Shown here piece after piece: positions 53,741 through 63,287 of a stretch of DNA of 64,000 nt. Source of the stretch: Amorphoplanes friuliensis DSM 7358 (GTDB taxonomy: Bacteria; Actinomycetota; Actinomycetes; Mycobacteriales; Micromonosporaceae). Position 1 is the stretch's first letter, and every line of letters begins with the position of its first letter. The stretch spans positions 2,580,001 through 2,644,000 of the forward strand of contig NC_022657.1 of NCBI RefSeq assembly GCF_000494755.1, written 5' to 3'. Below the pieces are notes generated by a model. The model was not told the DNA's origin. It worked only from the letters and a program-made list of their open reading frames with translations, and did not search any database. Made by a program: the position numbers and the translations under genes.

Positions 53741-54151
53741 TCAGGTGCTGCGGCACGCGTTGTCACAGAACGGTCGCTGCGCTGATCGGCCGCAAGCGCA
53801 CAGCGTCATCCGGTAACGCGGGTGAGGTTGCGTGCCGGGGCCGGTGAACGTCAGGTTGCCGTGCAGCAGGATCTGCCCGCGCTCGTTCGTGGTCACGACG
53901 GTGGGGTCGGGCGGTGTCTCCTCGACGCCTCCGTCGTGCCGGGTGTATTGCAACGCGCCGCTGGGGCAGCGTTCCACGACGGCGGCCAGCGCGGCGGCGG
54001 CAGCGTTGTCCGGGGCGATCCAGGGCCGTGCGGAGACGTCGAACACCTCCGGGAGCCCCCGCACGCACTCGGCGAAGTGCAGGCATCGACCGCCGTCGAA
54101 CATGACAGTGATGTCGGATCCCGGGTAGGACTTCAGGTTCGGCTCACTCAT
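53741..54151 (-). CDS. Fer4_19-CDGSH iron-sulfur protein
   Basis: A 136-residue two-domain protein. The first half matches Fer4_19 (MFDGGRCLHFAECVRGLPEVFDV, AVVERCPSGALQY) for a small Fe-S cluster. The second half matches a CDGSH zinc-finger-like domain (RYRMTLCACGRSAQRPFCDNAC). The canonical CDGSH ends in His as cluster ligand; here that position reads CDNAC, so His is replaced by Cys. It overlaps the GNAT gene by 8 bp, as is common for these pairs. Confidence 0.82.
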   Translation of the reverse strand: MSEPNLKSYPGSDITVMFDGGRCLHFAECVRGLPEVFDVSARPWIAPDNAAAAALAAVVERCPSGALQYTRHDGGVEETPPDPTVVTTNERGQILLHGNLTFTGPGTQPHPRYRMTLCACGRSAQRPFCDNACRST

Positions 54152-54470
54152 CGTGCTCGCCCAGGACGGCGCGGGAGCTCTGGTCGCCACGGGTCAAATC
54201 TTGATACTCCGGGTGGGTCCTGATGAACCTCGCGATGAACGGACACGCCGGCACCACCCGCAAGCCCTTTCCGCGTACGTCGTCGAGGGCTTGACGCGCG
54301 AGCCGGCTGCCCATCCCTCGTCCTTCGTAGGCGATCGCCACCTCGGTGTGAATGAAGACGATCCGCTCCTTCTCGAGGTAATACACGGCAAAGCCCGCGA
54401 GATCGCCGTCCACCGCGATCTCGTAGCGATGCTGGGCGGGATTGTCGCGCACGTCGACGTTGTCGCTCAT
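54144..54470 (-). CDS. GNAT-like N-acetyltransferase (YjdJ/CG type)
   Basis: A 108-residue compact acetyltransferase. The acetyl-CoA loop is EGRGMGSRLARQALDDVRGKGLRVVPACPFIARFI, and the N-terminal part ends IHTEVAIAY. This short form is the PF14542 group. It is encoded first in a two-gene operon with the iron-sulfur protein. The substrate is unknown. Confidence 0.86.
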   Translation of the reverse strand: MSDNVDVRDNPAQHRYEIAVDGDLAGFAVYYLEKERIVFIHTEVAIAYEGRGMGSRLARQALDDVRGKGLRVVPACPFIARFIRTHPEYQDLTRGDQSSRAVLGEHDE

Positions 54471-54658
54471 AGTGTCCTTTCGATGGGCGGCCTAAAGCGG
54501 ACCGGGTTCGCCGTTCGGCGATCCTGAAGTGGCGTACTCGCCCCTCGGTCCGCTGTCAGCCAACACCGTGTTGTTGGAACACCGTCAAGCACCACCGGTC
54601 GGTACGCGGGCGGATCCTTGGAGCACCGTTCTCCGAGCTTCATGGCGATCGAGAGCGC

Positions 54659-54689
54659 TTGACTGTGTCCCCGGAACACAGTCTTGGAT
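54659..54689 (+). promoter_or_regulatory. MerR-type promoter, site B
   Basis: TTGACT (54659-54664), a 19-bp spacer with GTGTCCCCGGAACAC, and TTGGAT (54684-54689). The GTG at 54696 is 7 bp after the -10, which suggests a leaderless transcript. Confidence 0.65.
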
Positions 54690-54695
54690 GGCCGG

Positions 54696-55349
54696 GTGTT
54701 CAACGAGTGGCGGCGGCGCCGAGCCATCCAGCGCATCAAGCTCGGGGACGGACGTGCGCTGAAGCGGTTCCGTTGGTGGCAGCCACTGTCCCGGTCGCTC
54801 TTCTATCTTCCCGCGGACGCCGGCGCGGGCCGGCCGGTGGACTACGCGGTCGACGTGAACCACATGAAGAGCAACGAAAACCTCGACACCGAAGCCCACC
54901 TGTATCGCGACGGCCGGCGCTTCGAACGGGCGAGGCTCCCCGCTGTCTTTCCGATCGAAGGCGGCGCGATTGAGGTGGAGACCTCAGCCTTCGGCCTCCG
55001 GCGGTGCCACTTCGTCGCTGACGACGGGACCGAGCAGCAGCTCGTGCCAGATCCCCGTTCGGCCGAGGGGCGCCGCGCCCGGCTCGACCGCGAGCATCCT
55101 TTGCTCAGCCGCGGGATCGGCGTGGTCTCCCTCGTTCTGATCCTCGTGCCGCTGACCCTCGGCATCCCGCAGACCGTCGAGTCGATCTCTCGGTTCCCAC
55201 CGCTGGCCGAGCGGTTCGGTGTCTTCGAGTCGCCGTTCGACCTGTCGGCCTGGTTCAACATCGTGCTCGCGATCAGCGCAACGGTGGGCAGCACCGAGCG
55301 TGCCCTGCGCCTGCGGTACAACCGATGGCTGGACATGGTGGCGGACTGA
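54696..55349 (+). CDS. Membrane protein of unknown function
   Basis: A 217-residue protein. The N-terminal 130 residues are soluble and basic (FNEWRRRRAIQRIKLGDGRALKRFRWWQPLSRSLFYLP, then a beta-rich part). Two C-terminal helices follow (GVVSLVLILVPLTLGI and WFNIVLAISATVGS). No family is recognised. GTG 54696 is chosen because the -10 of the MerR-type promoter ends 6 bp upstream; TTG 54684 would lie inside the -10. Confidence 0.62.
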   Translation: MFNEWRRRRAIQRIKLGDGRALKRFRWWQPLSRSLFYLPADAGAGRPVDYAVDVNHMKSNENLDTEAHLYRDGRRFERARLPAVFPIEGGAIEVETSAFGLRRCHFVADDGTEQQLVPDPRSAEGRRARLDREHPLLSRGIGVVSLVLILVPLTLGIPQTVESISRFPPLAERFGVFESPFDLSAWFNIVLAISATVGSTERALRLRYNRWLDMVAD

Positions 55350-55744
55350 CGGCGGGTCAGCCCTCCGCCCGCAACTGCCGGCGGGCCAGCATTCTGGCGC
55401 GGTGGATGACGTCGAGCTGGGCCTCGTCGTGGAGTTCCCGCCCCGCATCGACGAAGGTCTGCCGCGTGGCTGACTTCTCCTTTCGACATGCGGGTCATCG
55501 CAGGCGGCCGAGATCTATCGTTTCGTACTGCTTAGAGCCGCTGTGACGGCGATCGGGCTCGTCGAGCAGGCCGAGACGGAGGTCGTGCCGGTGCTGCGCA
55601 AGGAGTTCGCTGCGCTCAAACCGGCCCCCGTGCCGGACGCCCCGACGCACGAGTCCCTGAAGGATGAGCGCGGCACCGGTCGGGCCGCCGGACGACGGGC
55701 GGCCCGGCCCTGGACGAATCTCAGGCCGGGCCAGGTGACAGGGC
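55350..55744. other. Intergenic with gene scraps
   Basis: About 395 bp. The minus strand at 55360-55475 reads RQTFVDAGRELHDEAQLDVIHRARMLARRQLRAEG to a stop, and the plus strand from 55543 reads VTAIGLVEQAETEVVPVLRKEFAAL; both look like ends of lost genes. A hairpin follows. Confidence 0.35.
55681..55706. terminator. Hairpin after the S33 peptidase gene
   Basis: A 9-bp perfect stem (CGGGCCGCC with GGCGGCCCG, 8-nt loop) lies about 40 bp beyond the minus-strand S33 stop. No T tract. Confidence 0.45.
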
Positions 55745-57397
55745 TTACGCGCAGGTCTTGTCGGTGGCGGGCAAAGCTCCGGTGGTGAGATAGGAAGTGA
55801 GGGCGCCGATCGCGCAGGCGTTCGGCCTCGGATGAATCAGCACGCCATGGCCGCTGGCGTCGACCGTGACCAGCACCGCATCCGAGCCCATCGCCCGGCG
55901 CATGCCGCGGGCCCCGCGCAGCGGGGTGGACGGGTCTCGGTAGTTCTGCAGAATCAGCACGTTACGCCGGCCGATCGGTTCGACCGTCGGCTCCGGTCCG
56001 ACCGGCTGCACGGCCCACGCCGAGCAGGGCGCGATGTTCGCGGGAGCACCGGCGGTCAGCGGGAACGTGGCCCGGTCGGCCGCGACGTTGCGGGCGTAGG
56101 TCCCGACCTTGCGGGGCCAGGCCTTGTCGCCGCAGCTGTACGCCCACCCGACCGAGAGGAGGTTGTCCTGCGGAACATTCGGCAGCGTGCCGCTGGCGAC
56201 CAGACCGTTGGCCAGGCCGGCCAGGAACGCACCATCGGCGGCGATGGCGTGTCCCGCGGCGACAGCACCGGCAGCGCGCCACAGCTGAGCCATCTGCGGA
56301 AGTGGCGCTTCCTCAGTGCCGATGAGCGCGGCGTCGCTGTAGGACAGGAGCCACGTGAACAGCCGGACGAAGTTGCCATTGATCGGGGCTGGCGTGTCCG
56401 CCAGCATGACTGGGTGGTGGTCGAGCCGAGCCGTCAGCGCCAGATAGTTCTTCCGCACCTGCCGTGGGGTGGTGCCGAGACGTACGGAGCCGGCGTTGGC
56501 GACGCCGAAGGCGGCGAGGTCGGGCCAGCGGTCCTCCATCGCGCCGCTGAAAGTCCGGAAATCGGCGTAGCCGCGGACATTCGGATCGACCGAGCTGTCG
56601 ATCACCATCCGGTCGACGGTGCGCGGGAACAGCGCCCGATAGAGCGAGCCGAGGTACGTACCCCAGGAGAGGCCGTAGTAGGAAACCGTGCGCTCACCGA
56701 GCGCCCGGCGGATCTGGTCCATGTCGCGGGCGACGTTCGCGGTGGTGATGTGCTTCAGCAGGTCACCGGAGTTCGCGGCGCACTGCTTGGCCATTCGCTT
56801 CGCGAACGACACGTTCGTGCCGATCGAGCCGTCGGCGGCGGGGAACGAAAGAAGTGACAGCTGTAGGTCACGGATCAGCTCGTCGGCACCGCGGCCGCAG
56901 CTCATCGGCGTGCTGTAGCCGATACCGCGCGGGTCGAAAGCCACCAGGTCATAGCTGTCACGCACCTCGGCGGGCAACAGGGTGCCGAATGCGGTCGGCA
57001 CGTCGAGGTTCGCGCTGGGGCCTCCGCCGTTGAGCATCAGGACGCCTTTGCGCTTCGCTGGGTCGGCTGCCGGGATGCGCGACACCTCCACCGAGATCGC
57101 CCGGCCGTGGGGGTGGCGGTAGTCGAGCGGCACCTGCAGCGTTGCGCACTGCTGTGGAGCCGGCGCATCGGTGGGACAGCTACCCCACCGCAGCTTGGAC
57201 ACCACTGATCGAGTGGTCCGCGTCGCGGCTTCGGCCGGAAGCGGCGACGCCGGCACACCGACGAACCGGTCCTGGGAGACCGGCGCGTCCACACTGTGCT
57301 GGACGGGGGAGGTGGCGGCGTGGGCCCAGGGCACGGCGACGAGGCCGGCGCCGGCGGTCACCAGGGCGGCCAGGATGCGGGGAAGCACACGGGACAT
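55745..57397 (-). CDS. Secreted S33-type tripeptidyl aminopeptidase
   Basis: A 550-residue exported alpha/beta hydrolase. The signal peptide ends near PWAHA (residue 27). The family blocks are LRWGSCP, PLDYRHPHGRAISVEVSRIPA, VLMLNGGGPS, DLVAFDPRGIGYSTP, and the nucleophile elbow YYGLSWGTYLG with Ser244. The C-terminal TAP-like region has NRDPSTPLRGAR-type sequence (LILQNYRDPSTPL) and a late His in DASGHGVLI. It removes N-terminal peptides outside the cell. A MerR-type promoter precedes it, and a divergently unlinked MerR gene lies just upstream on the same strand. Confidence 0.9.
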   Translation of the reverse strand: MSRVLPRILAALVTAGAGLVAVPWAHAATSPVQHSVDAPVSQDRFVGVPASPLPAEAATRTTRSVVSKLRWGSCPTDAPAPQQCATLQVPLDYRHPHGRAISVEVSRIPAADPAKRKGVLMLNGGGPSANLDVPTAFGTLLPAEVRDSYDLVAFDPRGIGYSTPMSCGRGADELIRDLQLSLLSFPAADGSIGTNVSFAKRMAKQCAANSGDLLKHITTANVARDMDQIRRALGERTVSYYGLSWGTYLGSLYRALFPRTVDRMVIDSSVDPNVRGYADFRTFSGAMEDRWPDLAAFGVANAGSVRLGTTPRQVRKNYLALTARLDHHPVMLADTPAPINGNFVRLFTWLLSYSDAALIGTEEAPLPQMAQLWRAAGAVAAGHAIAADGAFLAGLANGLVASGTLPNVPQDNLLSVGWAYSCGDKAWPRKVGTYARNVAADRATFPLTAGAPANIAPCSAWAVQPVGPEPTVEPIGRRNVLILQNYRDPSTPLRGARGMRRAMGSDAVLVTVDASGHGVLIHPRPNACAIGALTSYLTTGALPATDKTCA

Positions 57398-57441
57398 CGC
57401 GATCTCCTGTCGGAAGGATCAACACCGTAAAGTCTTCCGGC

Positions 57442-57472
57442 ATTGGAAACGGTGTTCCCACTACACAGTCAA
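57442..57472 (-). promoter_or_regulatory. MerR-type promoter, site C
   Basis: On the minus strand, TTGACT (57467-57472), a 19-bp spacer containing GTGT-N7-ACAC with GGGAACAC, and TCCAAT (57442-57447), about 45 bp before the S33 peptidase ATG. Confidence 0.6.
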
Positions 57473-57543
57473 GCCGAGCGGCAGCATGCAACCCTGATCG
57501 GAACCGGGACGCTGTTGGTCCACTCCAGTGTGCGGAGCGATCG

Positions 57544-58296
57544 TCAGTTCGACGCCGAGTGCTCGCCGTCCTGCAAAAGCCCTTGTGCGAGGGCACCGGC
57601 CCGTGAAAGGACGTCGATCTGGGCGGGGTTGTAGAATTCCACCACTGCTTGGATCACCGTCTGATGCGTGACGCCCCGATTTTTCGACAGGTGTCCTACC
57701 GGGTTTCTCAGCCAAGGATAGTCCAGAAGATTCTGCGCGAGAGTGGGCGCGAGCCGTTCTGCGAGCCGCTGCCGAGTGGCCTCGTCGGCATCCCCCGGTA
57801 GAGCGTTGATTTCATTCCCTACAGCGGCGGATTCGGCATCGACTTCCACCATTTGCCGCAAGTCCGCCAGAGCCGCCTCGTCGTAGAGCTGCGTATAGAC
57901 GTGAAGAATCGAATTGTCCGCATCAGACAAGCGTGACGCGACGGGCTCGAACCCCGCCGGTGCATCGGCCGGCGCGTCACCCTGCAGGATCGCCGCGATA
58001 TCGGCCCGAGCCTGCTGGATATGCTCAATGCTCGCCGCAAGTTTGCGGTCCAATTCTTGTAGCGCATCCGGGGTGCCTTCGCCTCCCGCGCTTACCTCAT
58101 CGACCTGCGACAGTGGTATGCCCAGATCGGCGAGTCGCCGGATCCGCAGGAGCCGTACCAAATGCCTTACATCGTATTTTTTATACCCGTTGTACCCGCG
58201 GATCGGCTCGTCCAGCAGGCCAAGCCGGTGATAGTGCCGAATGGTGTTCACCGTGGCGCCTGCCAGTTCGGCAAGCTCGCGGGTGCTCCAGGGCAT
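57544..58296 (-). CDS. MerR family transcriptional regulator
   Basis: A 250-residue regulator. The N-terminal MerR HTH covers residues 1-70 (STRELAELAGATVNTIRHYHRLGLLDEPIRGYNGYKKYDVRHLVRLLRIRRLADLGIPLSQV), followed by a dimerisation helix (TPDALQELDRKLAASIEHIQQARADIAAIL) and a helical C-terminal effector domain of about 130 residues unrelated to metal sensors. No metal-binding Cys are present, so the ligand is likely organic. It lies upstream of the S33 gene on the same strand and is the best candidate for the four 19-bp-spacer promoters in this region. Confidence 0.86.
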   Translation of the reverse strand: MPWSTRELAELAGATVNTIRHYHRLGLLDEPIRGYNGYKKYDVRHLVRLLRIRRLADLGIPLSQVDEVSAGGEGTPDALQELDRKLAASIEHIQQARADIAAILQGDAPADAPAGFEPVASRLSDADNSILHVYTQLYDEAALADLRQMVEVDAESAAVGNEINALPGDADEATRQRLAERLAPTLAQNLLDYPWLRNPVGHLSKNRGVTHQTVIQAVVEFYNPAQIDVLSRAGALAQGLLQDGEHSASN

Positions 58297-58551
58297 GTTC
58301 TGGTCCTTGTCTAGGAACGATGTTCGAGGTACCGGAGCTGTTGAGTCGATCGGCTCGGACACGCCAAGCTCCGGCTGCCCGGGCGTGGCGCTACCAGGCT
58401 CACACCGGCGGCCGAGCCCTCGCGTCGGTAACAACCGCGTAGTTGTCACGGCGTGGCACCCCGGGAAGTCACGCCGGTGATGAGTGACGATCCGGAGCTG
58501 TCGCGTGCCGCGTCCGGGACGACTACCGTGTCGGCTACGTGATCTGCGGCT

Positions 58552-61311
58552 TTGACAGAGGACGTTCTGGTGGATCTGGTGGGCCGGCGCGTAGAGCGTG
58601 AAGCGGTCGAGAAGTTCCTCTCGCTGGCGCGCGTCGGGCGCAGCGGCTCTCTGTTGGTGCGCGGGGAGGCTGGGATCGGCAAAACTGCCGTGCTCGAGCA
58701 CGCCCGGCAGGCGGCGCTCGCCTCTCACTTCCGAGTGGAGTCCTCGGTCGGCGTCGAGTCCGAGACGCAGTTCGCCTTCGCCGGCCTGCACCAGCTGTGT
58801 GCGCCTCTGCTGGATCGCACCGGCGTGCTGTCCGAGCCGCAGCGGGACGCACTCGGCGTGGCGTTCGGACTCCACGGCGGCGCCGCGCCGGACCGGTTCC
58901 TGGTCGGCTTGGCCATCCTCAACCTGATGGCCGAGGTCGCCGAGGGGCAGCCGTTGCTGTGTCTGGTCGATGACGCTCAGTGGTTGGACGAGGCGTCAGC
59001 GGAGGTCCTGGCTTTCGTGGCCCGGCGGGTGGGGGCCGAAAGGCTCGCTCTCGTGTTCGGGCTGCGCGACAGTGACGACGCCGACCACCTTCCGTTCACC
59101 GGGTTGCCAGAGCTACGTCTGGAACGGCTCGGTGCGTCCGATGCGCGTGCGCTGCTCAGTGCCGCGGTGCGGACCCCGCTGGACGAGGGGGTGCGCGAAC
59201 GAATCCTCGCCGAAGCGAGCGGCAACCCGTTGGCGCTGCTGGAGCTGCCCCGCAACATTCGGCCGGCCGACTTCGCGGGCGGATTCGAACTACCCGACGT
59301 GCTCGACGTCCCGCACCGCATCGAGGAGGGCTTCCGGCGCCGTTCGGCCAGCCTGCCGCCCGAAACGCAGTTGCTGCTGCTGGTGGCCGCGTCCGAACCG
59401 ACAGGCGACGCGGCGTTGCTGTGGCGCGCGGCCGCGCGCCTGAACCTCGTTCGCGAGGCTGCGGTGCCCGCGGAGATCGCCGGGCTGTTGGAGATCGGCG
59501 TTCGGGTACGGTTCCGTCACCCGCTGGTGCGGTCGGCGGTCTATCGGGCAGCCACGCCGCCGGACCGTCGTCGCGCCCACGGCGCGCTGGCCGATTCGAC
59601 CGACCCGAAGGCCGACCCGGACCGCAGGGCCTGGCAGCGGGCGCAGTCGGTGCTCGGCGTCGACGAAGAAGCTGCCGAAGGTTTGGAGCGCTCGGCCGAA
59701 CGGGCGCGGGCCCGCGGGGGTATGGCCGCCGCGGCCGCGTTCCTGCAGCGCGCCGCCGAGCTGACGCCGGAGCCTGCGCTGCGTGCGCAGCGCGCGCTGG
59801 ACGCGGCGCATGCCAAGCACGAGGCAGGCGCCACCGAGGCCGCCCTCGAGCTGCTGGCGGTCGCGGCCGCCGGGCCACTGGATGCCCTGCCCCGCGCCCG
59901 CCTCGATCTGCTCCTCGCCCAGATCGCGTTCTATCAGAGCCGGGGCAGTGATGTGCCGGGGATGCTGCTCGATGCCGCCAAGACACTCGCCCCTCTGAAC
60001 CCGGCGCTGGCCCGCGAGACTTATCTGCACGCCATCGATGCCGCGATCCACGCCGGCCGCCTCGTCCATGGCCGCGGCTTGCTCGAGGCGGCCGAAGCCG
60101 CCCTCGAGGCGCCTGCGCCCTCGACGCCACCGCAGCCGGTCGATCTGCTGCTGGACGGACTGGCCACGAGATTCACGCGGGGGTACGAGGTAAGCGTCGG
60201 TCCGCTGCGCCGGGCACTCGAGACGCTCCGCGACCACGGTTCCCGAACTGGTGACGGTGACCTTCGCTGGCTGTGGCTGGCCTGCCATGTCGCGGCGATG
60301 CTGTGGGATGACGAGGCGCTTTACGTCCTGGCCGGCCGCGCGGTCCGGCTCTCCCGCGAGGCCGGCGCGCTGTCCATGCTTCCCGCCGCGCTCAATGCCC
60401 TGGCCTCGGTGCTCGTGCTCACCGGCGACCTCGGCCGCGCCGCTGAGCTGGCCGCCGAGGAGACCGCGATCACGCAGGCCACGGGGGCTCCGCCGCTGCC
60501 CAACGCCCGGCTCATGCTGGCCGTCTGGCGTGGACAGCAGCCCGAGGCGCTGGAGCTGTACTCAGCCATGGTCGAGGAGGCGACCGGGCGGGGGGAGGGA
60601 GCAACGGTCGGCCTGGCTCAGGCCACGCTGGCAGCACTGCACAACGGGCTGGGCAACTACGACGAGGCTCTCGCCGCCGCACAGCCGCCTTGGGAGTACG
60701 ACGACCTGGCGTACAGCAGTCTCGCCCTGCCCGAGCTGATCGAAGCGGCATCCCGTGCCGGTCAGCCGAAACGTGCGTTCGCCGCGCTGGAGCAGCTCAC
60801 CTCCCGCGCCCGCGCCAGTGGGACGCAGTTCGCGCTGGGGCTGACTGCGCGTTCACGGGCGCTGCTCACCACCGGTCCGGCTGCCGAGGAGCACTACCGC
60901 CAGGCGATCGAGCGGCTCAGCGACTGCCGGATGGCCGTCTACCTCGCCCGCACCCACCTCGTCTACGGCGAATGGCTACGCCGCGAAGGCCGCCGTCAGG
61001 ATGCCCGCGATCAGCTCCGCACCGCCTACAAGCTGCTCTCGGACATGGGCGCGGAAGCCTTCGCGGCGCGGGCCGCCCGCGAGTTGCGCGCCACCGGCGA
61101 GCACCCGAGCAAACGCAACGCCGAACCCGCCGACGCACTCACCGCCCACGAACTGCACATCGCCCGCCTCGTGGCAACCGGACTTACCTCCCGCGAGGTC
61201 GGCGCGCAGCTGTTCCTCAGCCCACGAACCATCGAAACCCACTTGCGCAACATCTTCCGCAAGCTCGGCATCACCTCACGCCGGGAGCTCAAAGAGCTCC
61301 ATCTTCCGTGA
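58552..61311 (+). CDS. LAL-type LuxR family ATPase regulator
   Basis: A 919-residue large ATP-binding LuxR regulator. The AAA/NACHT-like N-terminus has LVGRRVEREAVEKFL, Walker A GEAGIGKTAVLE (38-49) and Walker B LLCLVDDAQWLDEAS. A long helical TPR-like middle follows. The C-terminal LuxR HTH is LTAHELHIARLVATGLTSREVGAQLFLSPRTIETHLRNIFRKLGI. TTG 58552 or GTG 58570 may start it; the second places the conserved LVGR block at once. No target operon is adjacent, so its regulon is unknown. Confidence 0.88.
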   Translation: MTEDVLVDLVGRRVEREAVEKFLSLARVGRSGSLLVRGEAGIGKTAVLEHARQAALASHFRVESSVGVESETQFAFAGLHQLCAPLLDRTGVLSEPQRDALGVAFGLHGGAAPDRFLVGLAILNLMAEVAEGQPLLCLVDDAQWLDEASAEVLAFVARRVGAERLALVFGLRDSDDADHLPFTGLPELRLERLGASDARALLSAAVRTPLDEGVRERILAEASGNPLALLELPRNIRPADFAGGFELPDVLDVPHRIEEGFRRRSASLPPETQLLLLVAASEPTGDAALLWRAAARLNLVREAAVPAEIAGLLEIGVRVRFRHPLVRSAVYRAATPPDRRRAHGALADSTDPKADPDRRAWQRAQSVLGVDEEAAEGLERSAERARARGGMAAAAAFLQRAAELTPEPALRAQRALDAAHAKHEAGATEAALELLAVAAAGPLDALPRARLDLLLAQIAFYQSRGSDVPGMLLDAAKTLAPLNPALARETYLHAIDAAIHAGRLVHGRGLLEAAEAALEAPAPSTPPQPVDLLLDGLATRFTRGYEVSVGPLRRALETLRDHGSRTGDGDLRWLWLACHVAAMLWDDEALYVLAGRAVRLSREAGALSMLPAALNALASVLVLTGDLGRAAELAAEETAITQATGAPPLPNARLMLAVWRGQQPEALELYSAMVEEATGRGEGATVGLAQATLAALHNGLGNYDEALAAAQPPWEYDDLAYSSLALPELIEAASRAGQPKRAFAALEQLTSRARASGTQFALGLTARSRALLTTGPAAEEHYRQAIERLSDCRMAVYLARTHLVYGEWLRREGRRQDARDQLRTAYKLLSDMGAEAFAARAARELRATGEHPSKRNAEPADALTAHELHIARLVATGLTSREVGAQLFLSPRTIETHLRNIFRKLGITSRRELKELHLP

Positions 61312-61375
61312 CACGGCCGGTGCAGCCGCGCCGAAGATCGGGTCGCCTATGGCGAACTACTTCGACCATCGCGTG

Positions 61376-61579
61376 TCATCTGCCGTTGTCCACAACACGC
61401 CGTCCAGAAGGAGTGGCCAAGCCGCCCGTGGTATCTCGCCGTGCGAACGGCTTGGCAGCGGCCCCTGATGTCGCGACCGGCGCCAAACCGACCATCAACG
61501 CCGCGGTTATGGCGATCACCCCGCTCGCCGTGTTCGAGCGTCGGGACGTGAGCGGAGGTTCGGTGGTGTGCTGGGCCAT
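61376..61579 (-). CDS. Possible small secreted peptide
   Basis: A 67-residue frame with GAGGAG 6 nt before the ATG. It begins MAQHTTEPPLTSRRS, then a hydrophobic stretch SGVIAITAALMVGLAPVA ending near SGAAA, then a basic tail. It looks like a signal peptide with a mature part of about 25 residues. No family is recognised. The interval 61580-61885 and the rest of 61312-61885 show nothing else. Confidence 0.4.
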   Translation of the reverse strand: MAQHTTEPPLTSRRSNTASGVIAITAALMVGLAPVATSGAAAKPFARRDTTGGLATPSGRRVVDNGR

Positions 61580-61885
61580 GGCGGGCTCCTCGAACAGGCT
61601 TGGCGGAACGTCGCACGGCCGCATCCGGGCCGCATCAATACCGTGCCCTCCGCTGCCTGGCCGGCACATCTGGCGCGAGCACGAACTTCGGCTTGCGACC
61701 TGCGACGGAGGCCGGGCCGAGGCGATTGCGTCGCCGGTATGAATCTCGTCGGCCGGCCGCGGTGGACAGGTCGCTCCAGGTGCCGGCGTCGGTAGCATCG
61801 GTCCAGACCCGTCGGTAGCTTGGCTGCCGGCATGACCGGCGCGGGAACTGGACCGGCAAGAAATGGCGTGAATAGGTGAAAGGCA

Positions 61886-63190
61886 ATGGATGAACCCCAG
61901 GGGTTCGCCAAGTCAGCCGCACGGAGACGTTTTCTCGACGACTGGGTCCGACGACTGGACGCGCTGGGACTGAGCACACCGTTCCGGCGCGACTCCGCGC
62001 TCGCGGCTGTGGTAGCGGTCCTGACGGCCGGCCTGTACCTGCTTCCCAGTGGTGCCCATCCAGTGGCCTCCGTTGTCCCCGCGGACGTCCCCATTCTGAT
62101 CTTGTTGATGGCGCAGGCAGCAGTCCTCTGTTTTCGCCGGGTCCGGCCGATCTGGTGCGCATTCTCGGTTCTCGCCCTGCAGATCTGCCTGGCCTCAGTA
62201 GCGGTGCCGGGCGAGGGTCTGCGAGGAATGGCACTACTCATAGCCGTCTACACCTGCGGCACGATGCTGCCCGGACCACGCGCCTACGTTGTGGCCGCGC
62301 TCGCGGCGTTCGTCGAGATCGGGAGCTTCGTGGTGCTCAGCGCGATTCCTGCGGCCGTCGCCGCGGACGCCGCCGCGTCGCCCTGGCCGCTGGTCACGCG
62401 CTTCTCCGGGCAGTTCTTCCTGACGCTGCTGCTGTACGGCACAGCGGCTCTGCTCGGCCGCAGCGCGACGATCCGCCGGCGTTACACCGAGATCGTCGAG
62501 CTCCGCGCGGCCGAGGTTGCGGAAAATCTCCGTGTTCGCACCGAAGCCGCCCTGGCCGCCGAGCGCACTCGGATGGCGCGCGAGTTGCACGATGTTGCTG
62601 CCCATCACCTGACGGCCCTCATCGTTCAAGCCACCGTTGTGGAACGGATGCTCGACCGGGACCCCGACGCCGCTCGCCGCGCCGCCGCCGCCATCCGTAC
62701 CGAGGGCAGGAGTGCGCTGGGAAATCTGCGGTCGGTGGTGGGCACCCTCCGCGAGACCGGGCCGATCGAACCCGATGGCGCGGCCGTACCGGGACTGCAG
62801 GGGATCAGCGAACTGGTGGCCAGCCACGCGGACACGGGGATTCACCCGAAGTTGATCGTGTCGGGCAAAGCCGGCGACCTGTCGGCGGCGGCGGAGCTGA
62901 CCTTCTACCGCGTGGCGCAGGAAGCACTTTCCAACGCTCGCGATCACGCCCCGGGCGCCGAGGTGACCATCAAGATCGACCACCGCAAGGAGGTCAGTGT
63001 GCTCGAGGTTCTCAACGGCCCGGCGACAGCTGGGCCGGTGCGAGCCGACCGTCACCATCGGGGATTCGGCCTGATCGGCATGCGCGAGCGGGCCGGCCTG
63101 GTCGGCGCCGCCTTGACCGCGGGTCCGACTCCACACGGCGGTTGGTCGGTCAAGCTGACCGTTCCTCGTGAGAGCGGCCGGCGTTCGTGA
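61886..63190 (+). CDS. Sensor histidine kinase (NarL-partner type), orphan
   Basis: A 434-residue kinase. Four to five N-terminal helices (about 30-195) precede HisKA_3 with the phospho-acceptor His235 in RMARELHDVAAHHLTALIVQA, and a HATPase domain with FYRVAQEALSNARDHAPGAEV as N box and GFGLIGMRERAGLVGA as G box. This class pairs with NarL/LuxR-type response regulators, usually next door. None follows here: the next gene is a cupin on the other strand. Partner and signal are unknown. Confidence 0.88.
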   Translation: MDEPQGFAKSAARRRFLDDWVRRLDALGLSTPFRRDSALAAVVAVLTAGLYLLPSGAHPVASVVPADVPILILLMAQAAVLCFRRVRPIWCAFSVLALQICLASVAVPGEGLRGMALLIAVYTCGTMLPGPRAYVVAALAAFVEIGSFVVLSAIPAAVAADAAASPWPLVTRFSGQFFLTLLLYGTAALLGRSATIRRRYTEIVELRAAEVAENLRVRTEAALAAERTRMARELHDVAAHHLTALIVQATVVERMLDRDPDAARRAAAAIRTEGRSALGNLRSVVGTLRETGPIEPDGAAVPGLQGISELVASHADTGIHPKLIVSGKAGDLSAAAELTFYRVAQEALSNARDHAPGAEVTIKIDHRKEVSVLEVLNGPATAGPVRADRHHRGFGLIGMRERAGLVGAALTAGPTPHGGWSVKLTVPRESGRRS

Positions 63191-63287
63191 CTGAGTGCTC
63201 CGGGTCTGACCGTCCGCTGGGTTTCGCCGCTCAGCACCATCCTGGTTGAGCGCTGTGCTCACGGTCGTACTCGGCGAGCATGTGCAC

